Shown here: piece by piece, positions 29,510 to 36,427 of the stretch | How positions within the stretch are numbered: the first letter of the stretch is position 1 | How the letters are laid out: each line of letters begins with the position of its first letter | Assembly: GCA_963709525.1 (NCBI GenBank) | Contig: CAVPXB010000022.1 | Coordinates: forward strand, 62,001 to 126,000 | Reading direction: 5' to 3' | Source of the DNA: CAIWHR01 sp963709525 | GTDB lineage: Bacteria; Pseudomonadota; Gammaproteobacteria; Burkholderiales; Casimicrobiaceae | DNA: 64,000 bases | The notes under the pieces: generated by a model | Seen by the model: only the letters and a program-made list of their open reading frames with translations | Database searches by the model: none | What the model was told of the DNA's origin: nothing | Made by a program: the position numbers and the translations under genes

Positions 29510-30296
29510 TCACGCGGTCGCCACCACCTTCAGCGCCTCGACCCGGATCTCCTCGGTCAGCCGCGCCTTGATCGCGGAGAATTCCGGGCGTCGTCTTCAC
29601 CGTGTAGTGCCGCGGGTGCGGCAGGTCGACCGCGACCTCGGCCTTGATGTGGCCGGGGCGCGCGCTCATGACGACCACGCGGCCGGCCATGAAGATCGCC
29701 TCCTCGATGTCGTGGGTGACGAACAGCACGGTCTTCTTCTCGGACTCCCAGATGCCGAGCAGCAGTTCCTGCATCAGCGCCCGCGTCTGGTTGTCGAGCG
29801 CGCCGAAGGGCTCGTCGAGCAGCAGGATCTTCGGGTCGTTGGCAAGCGCGCGCGCGATCGCGGTTCGCTGCTGCATGCCGCCGGACAGCATCTTCGGAAA
29901 GTGATGCTCGAAACCGGTGAGGCCCACCCTGGCGATGTAGTGGTCGACGATCGCACGCTGCTCAATCGCCGGCGTGCCTTTCTCGCGCAAGCCGAAGGAG
30001 ATGTTCTGGCGCACGGTGAGCCACGGGAACAGCGTGTAGGACTGGAAGACCATGCCGCGATCGGCTCCCGGCCCCGCCACCGGCGCACCGTCGAGCAGCA
30101 CCCGGCCGGTGCTCGGCCGGTCGAGGCCGGCGACGATGCGCAGCAGGGTCGACTTGCCGCAGCCGGAGGGACCGAGGATGGTGATGAAGTCGTTGTCGGC
30201 GACGGTGAGGTGCGTGGGTTGCAGCGCCTCGGTGGGCGGGCCCCCGCGCACGCCCGGGAACGTGCGTCCGACGCTTTCGACGCGGAGCTTGCTCAT
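29510..30296 (-). CDS. NitT/TauT-type ABC transporter ATPase, frameshifted near its C-terminus
   Basis: This is the ATP-binding subunit of an importer with the downstream-encoded permease and binding protein. It has Walker A GPSGCGKST, the signature LSGGMQQR, Walker B ILLLDEPFG and the switch His in FVTHD. About 26 codons before the natural stop the frame breaks. Removing one C from the 29584-29585 pair restores a normal C-terminus ending EALKVVATA, a 261-residue protein that stops at 29510. Uncorrected, the frame runs on for over 100 unrelated codons. The specificity (sulfonate, nitrate, cyanate or other) cannot be read from this subunit. Confidence 0.85.
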
Positions 30297-30306
30297 CGCG
30301 TTTCGG

Positions 30307-31080
30307 TCACGCCAATGACCATGGAAACAGCCGCTGGTTCGCCCACTTGAACAGGAAGTCGGACACGAGCCCGATCGCCCCGATCACGATGATGCCGAAG
30401 ATGATCTGCCCGGTGTTGAGGAGCGCCTGGCTGTCGGTGATCATGTGGCCGATGCCCGACGACGCGCCGATCAGCTCGGCGACGATGACGTAGGTCCACG
30501 CCCAGCCCAGCACCAGGCGCAGCGTTTCGGCGATCGCGGGTGCGGAACTCGGCAGCAGCACGCGGCGCACCACGCCCGTCGACGACGCACCCAGCGTATA
30601 CGCCGCCTCGACCAGGTCGCGGCGCGTGGCGCCCACCGTCATCGCGACCATGAGCACGATCTGAAAATATGAACCGATGAAGATGACGAGGAGCTTCTGC
30701 ATTTCGCCGATGCCCGCCCACAGGATCAGCAACGGGATGAACGCCGATGCCGGCAGGTAGCGCGCGAACGAGACGAAGGGCTCGAAGAAGGCCTCGACGG
30801 GCTTGTACGCGCCCATGGCGATGCCCAGCGGGACCGCGAGCAGGGTGGCGAGGACGAAGCCGCCCACGACGCGCCAGACGGTCATGCCGACGTCCTTGGC
30901 GAAACCATGCGCGGCGAACAGCGCGTAGCCCTCGCGCAGCATGGTGATCGGGTCGGCGAGGAAGGTGCGCGACACGAACCCGCCGAAGGTGGCGGCACTC
31001 CAGACAGCGAAGAAGATGACAAAGAATCCGACGCCGAGAACGATGCGGCGCGGCGCGGAGACGGCCTTGAGGGGGGTCAT
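30307..31080 (-). CDS. ABC transporter permease (NitT/TauT type)
   Basis: This inner-membrane channel subunit of the importer has 257 residues and about six hydrophobic segments. The EAA loop that docks the ATPase reads EAAYTLGASSTGVVRRVLLP. It resembles the SsuC/TauC family. It lies 10 nt upstream of the ATPase gene on the same strand and 80 nt downstream of the binding-protein gene, so the three form one operon. Confidence 0.88.
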   Translation of the reverse strand: MTPLKAVSAPRRIVLGVGFFVIFFAVWSAATFGGFVSRTFLADPITMLREGYALFAAHGFAKDVGMTVWRVVGGFVLATLLAVPLGIAMGAYKPVEAFFEPFVSFARYLPASAFIPLLILWAGIGEMQKLLVIFIGSYFQIVLMVAMTVGATRRDLVEAAYTLGASSTGVVRRVLLPSSAPAIAETLRLVLGWAWTYVIVAELIGASSGIGHMITDSQALLNTGQIIFGIIVIGAIGLVSDFLFKWANQRLFPWSLA

Positions 31081-31160
31081 GACCCGGGCGCTGCGTCAGG
31101 CGCCGCGACAGCATCTCCGCGCGCGGCGGGAATGCTGTCCACTGCGACCGACGGCAGGCG

Positions 31161-32111
31161 CTACTTGATGTACGAGGCGTCGATGAACGTGTTGATGTCC
31201 GGAATCGCCCGGATGCTGCCGACCTCGAGCAGCAGCGCGGCGGCTTCCTTGCTGAAGGCCTGGATCTCGCCGGCGAAGAATTTCTGGTTGGCCGCCTTGT
31301 CCTGCCAGCGCAGGAACGACGCCGACTTCGCGAACTGCTCGCCGGTCTGCTTCACGTCGGCGCCCATGATCTCGTAGCTCTTGGCCGGCTGCGTCTTGAT
31401 CATCTCGACCGCCTCGAAGTAGCTGTCGACCATCGCCTGCACGGCTTTCGGGTTCTCCTTGATGAATTTCGGCGTGCAGCCGAAGGTGTCCATCACCATC
31501 GGATACTCGAGGGTCGTGGCGATGATCTTGCCGGACTCCGGCTTGTCGCGCACCGTCGACAGGTACGGTTCGTAGGTGAACGCGGCGTCGGTCTGGCCGG
31601 AGACGAAGGCCTGCGCCGAGGCCTGCGGGCTCATCGTCGCGACGGTGACGTCCTTGATCGACAGGCCGTTCTTCTTGAGCATCCATGCAAGGCCGAAATA
31701 GGGCGAGGTTCCGGGGGCGTCGACGCCGACGGTCTTGCCCTTGAGATCGGCGATCTTCGCGACGTTGTTGCGCACCGCGAGGCCATCGGCGCCATACGAC
31801 TTGTCGAGCTGGACCAGTTGCGTGATCGGCACGCCGTTGGCGTTCCAGGCGATGTAGGTCTCGACCGTCGTGGCAGCGCACTGGACGTCGCCCGAGGCGA
31901 TGGCGAGATGGCGGTCCTTGGCCGGGATCTTCTTGATCGTCACGTCGACGCCGTTCTTCTTGAAGATGCCGGCTTCCTTGGCGAGCGTCAGCGGCGCGAA
32001 GCCGGTCCACCCGGAAATGCCGATGTTGACCTTGGTTTCCTGGGCGGCGGCGGGCGGGCAGATCAACGCGGCGACCGCGAGCAGCAGCACGGGTGAGAGC
32101 TTGTGGGACAT
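31161..32111 (-). CDS. ABC transporter substrate-binding protein (NMT1/THI5-like)
   Basis: This periplasmic receptor has 316 residues. The cleavable signal peptide covers about 1-23 (KLSPVLLLAVAALICPPAAA-QE). The mature start, VNIGISGWTGFAPLTLAKEA, is typical of NitT/TauT and NMT1-like binding proteins. GGAG precedes the start at good spacing. It is first in the operon, behind a TTGACA/TAGATT promoter. The ligand is unknown. The divergent neighbour is an N-formylglutamate amidohydrolase, which does not by itself identify the substrate. Confidence 0.85.
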   Translation of the reverse strand: MSHKLSPVLLLAVAALICPPAAAQETKVNIGISGWTGFAPLTLAKEAGIFKKNGVDVTIKKIPAKDRHLAIASGDVQCAATTVETYIAWNANGVPITQLVQLDKSYGADGLAVRNNVAKIADLKGKTVGVDAPGTSPYFGLAWMLKKNGLSIKDVTVATMSPQASAQAFVSGQTDAAFTYEPYLSTVRDKPESGKIIATTLEYPMVMDTFGCTPKFIKENPKAVQAMVDSYFEAVEMIKTQPAKSYEIMGADVKQTGEQFAKSASFLRWQDKAANQKFFAGEIQAFSKEAAALLLEVGSIRAIPDINTFIDASYIK

Positions 32112-32156
32112 CGATATCTCCGGAAGTCGTGGGCAATGACGAAACGCAACCGGGAG

Positions 32157-32186
32157 AATCTAGGCGCCAACGACCCCTGCTGTCAA
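32157..32186 (-). promoter_or_regulatory. Promoter of the ABC operon with a palindrome over its -35 box
   Basis: On the minus strand TTGACA (32181-32186), an 18-nt spacer and TAGATT (32157-32162) precede the binding-protein gene. The palindrome TGTCA-A-TGACA (32181-32191) overlaps the -35 box and could be an operator. Confidence 0.5.
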
Positions 32187-32247
32187 TGACAATTGCAGGC
32201 GCGCGGTCACGGTGCGGGCAATCGCGCCTGGACCGAACCGGGGCGCG

Positions 32248-32277
32248 TTGGCGATACGGCTGCGTTCACACTACAAT
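32248..32277 (+). promoter_or_regulatory. Candidate promoter of the hut remnant/hutG unit
   Basis: TTGGCG (32248-32253), an 18-nt spacer and TACAAT (32272-32277) lie divergent to the ABC operon promoter, 50 nt before the HutD remnant. Confidence 0.4.
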
Positions 32278-32326
32278 CTGCCGCTGGGTGTGCTGCGCTG
32301 CCGGCGGCACGGTCCCGCCCCTCTTC

Positions 32327-32515
32327 ATGCACGCCACCCGACTCGTTCCGCCCGCCGAATTCCGCGTGATGCCGCGGAAAGACGGTCGCGGGCGTACGGC
32401 CGGGATCCACGTGCATCCCAAAGCCGCGGCGCCCGATGCGCCCGGCGAGCTTGCCTGTCGCATCGGGCGCAATGCGCTGGTTGCGGCCCTGCGTGCCGGA
32501 CCAAGAGTCGGGTAG
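32327..32515 (+). pseudogene. HutD/Ves-family N-terminal remnant
   Basis: The frame from ATG 32327 gives 62 residues starting MHATRLVPPAEFRVMPRKDG, then RGRTAGIHVHPKAA. From memory, HutD proteins start with LLPAxxYRxMPWKNGGGxTxEI. Here the conserved Trp is Arg and the Gly-rich turn is partly lost, and the frame ends after one fifth of the usual length. HutD commonly lies next to hutG in histidine-use operons, which fits the gene directly downstream. It is probably a decayed hutD. A chance similarity is possible, as the match is short. Confidence 0.5.
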
Positions 32516-32523
32516 GCGCCGCG

Positions 32524-33315
32524 ATGGACCTCCACGCGATCGAACGCGGCGACGCGCCAGTCATCATCGACGTTCCCCACGCCGGCACGTTTCTGCCGGA
32601 AGCCATCGCCGCGCGGCTGACGCCGTACTCGCGCACGGCGCCCGACACCGACTGGCACGTCGAGAAGCTCTACGGCTTCGCGCGCGAGCTCGGCGCGACG
32701 ACGATGGCGGCCACGCATTCGCGCTACGTCGTCGATCTCAACCGCGATCCCTCGGGCGCCTTGCTCTACCCGGGCGCCGACAACACCGAGCTCTGCCCGA
32801 CACGGACATTCTCGAACCAGCCGATCTATCTGCCGGGCGAGGAGCCGGGCGCCGGTGAAATCGCCGACCGCCGCGCGGCATATTTCGACCCTTACCATCG
32901 CGCGCTCGCCGCCGAGATCGCGCGCCTGCGCGACCGCCACGGATTCGTCGTGTTGCTGGACGGGCATTCGATCGTTTCCGAGGCGCCGCGGTTCTTTGCC
33001 GGACGATTGCCCGATCTCAATCTCGGCACCGGCGGCGGAATCAGCGCGGCACCCGAGGTCGCGCGCATCGCGACGGCGGTGCTGGCGGGCGCGCCGGGAT
33101 TCACGCACGTGGTCGACGGCCGCTTCAAGGGCGGGTACGTGACGCGGCACTACGGGCAGCCCTCAAGCAGCGTCCACGCGCTGCAACTCGAAATGGCCCA
33201 GGCTTGCTACATGGACGAGGCGCCGCCGTATCGGTACCAGCCCGATCGCGCGGCAACGCTGATCGGCGTATTGCGCCGACTGGTGCACGCGCTGCTTGCC
33301 TGGCATCCGGGCTGA
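32524..33315 (+). CDS. hutG: N-formylglutamate amidohydrolase (deformylase)
   Basis: The enzyme hydrolyses N-formyl-L-glutamate to glutamate and formate, the last step of one histidine-degradation route. The 263-residue product has the family pattern: IIDVPHAGTFLP near the start, DTDWHVEKLY, SRYVVDLNRDPSG, PIYLPGEEP and LLDGHSIVSE. ATG 32524 gives the full family N-terminus; longer upstream frames only add the decayed HutD region. No hutHUI is in the window, so it may serve a partial pathway or another formyl-amino acid. Confidence 0.88.
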   Translation: MDLHAIERGDAPVIIDVPHAGTFLPEAIAARLTPYSRTAPDTDWHVEKLYGFARELGATTMAATHSRYVVDLNRDPSGALLYPGADNTELCPTRTFSNQPIYLPGEEPGAGEIADRRAAYFDPYHRALAAEIARLRDRHGFVVLLDGHSIVSEAPRFFAGRLPDLNLGTGGGISAAPEVARIATAVLAGAPGFTHVVDGRFKGGYVTRHYGQPSSSVHALQLEMAQACYMDEAPPYRYQPDRAATLIGVLRRLVHALLAWHPG

Positions 33316-33321
33316 CGACCG

Positions 33322-33639
33322 ATGTTCCGCTTCTATGTCGCGCGCCAGCGATACGACGCCTACCTCATCGCCGATCGGCTGAACCAGGCCGGCATCCGCG
33401 CGCACGTGTTCAACGAGCACGCGTCGTCGATCGTCGGCGACGTGCCGCCCGACGTGGCGCAGCCGCAGGTGTGGCTCGAACGCGAATGCGACCGCGAGCG
33501 GGCGCAGATTCTGTTGCGGTCGATCGAGGCGGACGCGGCTGCCGGAGGTACGCGGCATTGCAACGCCTGCGGCGAGAGCTCGCCCGGCACTTTCGATCTG
33601 TGCTGGAATTGTGGCGGCGACCTGGAAGCACGCTTGTAG
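33322..33639 (+). CDS. DUF2007 protein with C-terminal zinc ribbon
   Basis: The product is 105 residues. The N-terminal ~65 residues (FRFYVARQRYDAYLIADRLN, VFNEHASSIVGDVPP, QVWLE) match the DUF2007 signal-transduction-like fold. The C-terminal part has CxxC pairs at 80/83 and 94/97, a likely zinc ribbon. It lies 6 nt after hutG. The function is unknown. Confidence 0.8.
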   Translation: MFRFYVARQRYDAYLIADRLNQAGIRAHVFNEHASSIVGDVPPDVAQPQVWLERECDRERAQILLRSIEADAAAGGTRHCNACGESSPGTFDLCWNCGGDLEARL

Positions 33640-33710
33640 GAGGGCTTCGAGGCACGACCGCGTACGCGGCTGAGGCGGCTCCCGCTGATCGGGCACGGTG
33701 ACGCATGAAG

Positions 33711-33960
33711 CTCCGTTCGGGCTGAGCCCGTCGAAGCCCCATCGATCGATTCTGGCGGGCCCTTCGACAAGCTCAGGGCGAACGGTTCAATCACATGATT
33801 GAATAAGGGCGGGCCCTTCGACAAGCTCAGGGCGAACGGTTCAATCACATGATTGAATAAGGGCGGGCCCTTCGACAAGCCCAGGGCGAACGGTTCGATC
33901 ACATGATTGAATAAGGGCGGGCCCTTCGACAAGCCCAGGGCGAACGGTTCAATCATATTC
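33711..33960. repeat. 54-bp tandem repeat array with REP-like motif and inverted partner
   Basis: Four units start at 33757, 33811, 33865 and 33919, exactly 54 bp apart; the last is partial. Each has GGGCCCTTCGACAAG-CTCAGGGCGAACGG (CCC variant in units 3-4), then in units 1-3 the palindrome TTCAATCA-CA-TGATTGAA or a one-base variant. A diverged inverted copy of the first motif lies at 33711-33741, so the array begins as a REP-like inverted pair. Translated on the minus strand it gives the FALSLSKGPP runs often mistaken for protein. Confidence 0.85.
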
Positions 33961-33968
33961 ATGCCGGA

Positions 33969-35378
33969 TCAATGAGAGTCGATGTGCGCGTCGGGCGTTG
34001 TCGCTGCGAGCTGCGCGGCCATTGCCTCGGCAACGAGATGTCCGTTCTTGATGCAGTCGCTGACCGACACGCCGCCCTTGTAGTTGGCGCAAAACAGGAG
34101 GCCCGGAAAGCGCTCTTCGGCGCCCACCACGCGCGCGACGCGCTCCAGGTGGCCGAGGTTGTATTGCGGGATTGCCTGCGGCCAACGGACGACCTCGGTC
34201 CACATCGGCGTGCCGGCGCCGACCAGTGCAGCCAGTTCAGCCAGCGCGACCTGCGCCACCGCATCGTCGGACAGGGCGGCGATTTCGGGATTGCGTCGCC
34301 CTCCGGCAAAGGTGGTGAGGAGCACCGTTCCCGCCGGTCCCCGGTTCTCGAACATGCTGGTCGAGAACAGCGAGCCCAGTATCCTGCGCTGCTCCTTGCG
34401 CGGAACGAGAAAGCCGAACCCTTCGCAGGAATGGGCGACGTCGGCGCGGCGAAACGCTGCGACGACGACGGCCACCGGCGCGTACTCGATCGCGGCGAGC
34501 GCCTCTGCCGCATCGGGTGCGAATCCGCGCACGATGTCGGCGGCGGCGTAGGCGGGTGTGGCGACCACCACGGCGCGGGCACGGCGGACGAAGGGCGCGC
34601 CGTCCTTCTCGCCTTCGACCCGGAATGCGCCGTCATCCTCGCGCGCAACACGCCGCACGCGCGCGTCGCACTCGATGCGCGCGAGCTTGCTCGCGACGCC
34701 GTCGGTGAGGGTCTGCATGCCGTTGCGGAACGAGAAGGTCTTGGCGGCGTTTTTCGCGACTTCCTTGTTTTTCCTGCGCTCGCGGGCGCCCAGGATCTGT
34801 CCCCTGATGAGGCCGCCGTATTTCTGCTCCAGCGCGAGCAGTCGCGGAAACGCGGCCGCGACCGAGATCTGCTCCGGGTCGCCCGCGTAGATGCCGGCGA
34901 CGAAGGGGTCGATCGCGTAGTCGAGGAATTCGTTGCCGAGTCGGCGGCGGACGAAGGCGGCGATCGACTCCTCGACTCCCGGGGGCGTGGGCGCGATGAA
35001 CCACTCGCGCAGCAGCCGCAGCTTCGCACCCAGGGTGAACGCCGGCGTGGTGAGGAAGGCTCCGGCCGAGGTGGGCAGCGGAATGGGCGCGCCGCCGCGA
35101 ACCACGTAGCGGATCGACGCCGCGGCGTTGGCGTCCATGCGCTCGCCGGCAAGGCCGATGTCGCCCAGGAGTTCGTTGACCAGCGGCGTCGTGTCGAGCG
35201 TGCTGTTGGGGCCCATTTCGTAGAGCAGGCCTTCGCGGCGCTTGCTGCCGATCGCGCCGCCGACGCGCGGCGCGGCCTCGAGCAGCTCGACGCGGAGCCC
35301 CGCTTTCTGCAGGCCAAAAGCCGCCGCCAGCCCGGAGATGCCGCCACCGATCACAATGACATCGACGTCGCTATTCAT
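33969..35378 (-). CDS. hemY: Protoporphyrinogen oxidase, HemY type (FAD, oxygen-dependent class)
   Basis: The enzyme oxidises protoporphyrinogen IX to protoporphyrin IX in heme synthesis. The 469-residue product begins with the FAD-binding VIGGGISGLAAAFGLQKAG (residues 9-27), an acidic end of the second strand (LLEAAPRVGG) and the C-terminal NYKGGVSVSDCIKNG motif of the family. It starts 25 nt after the upstream CcmI-like gene, so heme supply and cytochrome c assembly genes appear co-transcribed. The 54-bp repeats follow its stop. Confidence 0.88.
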   Translation of the reverse strand: MNSDVDVIVIGGGISGLAAAFGLQKAGLRVELLEAAPRVGGAIGSKRREGLLYEMGPNSTLDTTPLVNELLGDIGLAGERMDANAAASIRYVVRGGAPIPLPTSAGAFLTTPAFTLGAKLRLLREWFIAPTPPGVEESIAAFVRRRLGNEFLDYAIDPFVAGIYAGDPEQISVAAAFPRLLALEQKYGGLIRGQILGARERRKNKEVAKNAAKTFSFRNGMQTLTDGVASKLARIECDARVRRVAREDDGAFRVEGEKDGAPFVRRARAVVVATPAYAAADIVRGFAPDAAEALAAIEYAPVAVVVAAFRRADVAHSCEGFGFLVPRKEQRRILGSLFSTSMFENRGPAGTVLLTTFAGGRRNPEIAALSDDAVAQVALAELAALVGAGTPMWTEVVRWPQAIPQYNLGHLERVARVVGAEERFPGLLFCANYKGGVSVSDCIKNGHLVAEAMAAQLAATTPDAHIDSH

Positions 35379-35403
35379 CTTTGCTTCTTTCGTCCTGGCT
35401 GAA

Positions 35404-36303
35404 TCAGTTGATGGTGCCCGGAGACGTCGAGCGGGTCAGCAGCGCGAGCCGGTCGGCACGAGCGATCGCCGCGACCAGCTCGCGGTGCGACGACGATCCT
35501 TCCGGCAACTGGGCGGCGAGCTGTCGCCAGTATCGCGCGGCGGCGTCGAACTCGCGTGCTTCGTAGGCAGCGCTGCCGGCCATCTCCAGCGCTCTTGGAT
35601 GCGCGGGGCCGATCGACAGGGCGCGCATGACGAGTTCGCGCGGCTTGCCGGCAAGCTGCCCGCCCTGCGCCATCCCCAGCGCGTCGGCGTACTCGCACCA
35701 GACGCCGGCGTCGGCTGCCACCTTCGGCGATGCCGCGAGCGCACGCTCGAAGGCCAGCGCCGCGTCGGCGAACCGATCGGCGCCCGCCTCGGCGCGGGCC
35801 AGCAGCACCCAACCGCGTCCATCGCGCGGATTGCGCTCGAGATGGCGGACGAGTTCACCGCGCGTGCCCGGGGTGGCCAGGTCGGCCGCGCTGTCGAACA
35901 CCCCTGGACTCGCATCGCCGCGAACCGCGGACGGATCTCCGAACAGCACGTAGAGCGCAATTGCCGCTGCCGGAAGGACCAGCGATACCACCACCGCGGT
36001 CCGTCGCGCGCCGCCGACGGGTGCTTCGGGCGGCGCGTCGTCCTGCGTGTCGGCAAGCAGGCGCCGCTCGAGCTCGCCGCGCGCCGTTGCCAGTTGTTCG
36101 GCGGTCACTTGTCCGGATTCGTGTTCGGCCTCCAGCTCCGCAATCTCCCGGCGATAGATCGCCGCGTTCAGTGCGGTGCGCGAAACCGCCACGGTATCGC
36201 GCGGACCGCGCCAGAGTCGCGGCAACACCAACAACAGCGCCGCGAGCGTCATCGCGGCGGCAACCAGCCAGAAAACGAGGGAGGTGGGGGAGAGATCGAT
36301 CAT
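35404..36303 (-). CDS. Short CcmI/NrfG-like TPR protein of cytochrome c maturation
   Basis: The 299-residue product has two N-terminal membrane segments (about residues 8-27 and 100-120). A cytoplasmic loop with YRREIAELEAEHESGQVT lies between them, and periplasmic TPR repeats follow (RDGRGWVLLARAEAGADRFA, LALERAL-like helices). It lacks the extra C-terminal domain seen in the other CcmI at 38337-39647. The start at 36303 is chosen because the frame before it adds ten unlikely residues. It lies between an octaheme cytochrome gene and hemY. In E. coli NrfG is a TPR protein used only for the CxxCK heme; this gene is a candidate for that role. Confidence 0.8.
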   Translation of the reverse strand: MIDLSPTSLVFWLVAAAMTLAALLLVLPRLWRGPRDTVAVSRTALNAAIYRREIAELEAEHESGQVTAEQLATARGELERRLLADTQDDAPPEAPVGGARRTAVVVSLVLPAAAIALYVLFGDPSAVRGDASPGVFDSAADLATPGTRGELVRHLERNPRDGRGWVLLARAEAGADRFADAALAFERALAASPKVAADAGVWCEYADALGMAQGGQLAGKPRELVMRALSIGPAHPRALEMAGSAAYEAREFDAAARYWRQLAAQLPEGSSSHRELVAAIARADRLALLTRSTSPGTIN

Positions 36304-36379
36304 CGGCAGCGAAGCCCGCCATCCGGGCCGCAACGCTTTTTGTCGAAGCGCAGGATGCGATTATCGCGCCGCGCCATGG

Positions 36380-36405
36380 AAAAAGGCGGGACGACGCGTC
36401 CCGCC
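36380..36405 (-). terminator. Intrinsic terminator of the octaheme cytochrome gene
   Basis: GGCGGGACG (36385-36393), a 3-nt loop and CGTCCCGCC (36397-36405) form a perfect 9-bp stem. Read on the minus strand it is followed by TTTTT (36384-36380). Confidence 0.85.
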
Positions 36406-36427
36406 CTTGTCCGAAATCAACCCCGGT

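Noticed and set aside
32093..32515. 140-residue plus-strand frame starting opposite the ABC binding-protein gene
   Set aside because: Only the part from 32327 resembles a known family; the earlier part overlaps the ABC promoter region.
33757..33960. Possible CRISPR array
   Set aside because: Units are directly abutting with no unique spacers and contain palindromes of a REP-like element; no cas genes are present.
33360..33962. Minus-strand protein with repeated FALSLSKGPPLFNH units
   Set aside because: It is the translation of the 54-bp REP-like DNA repeat, not a protein; the unit length is a multiple of three by chance.
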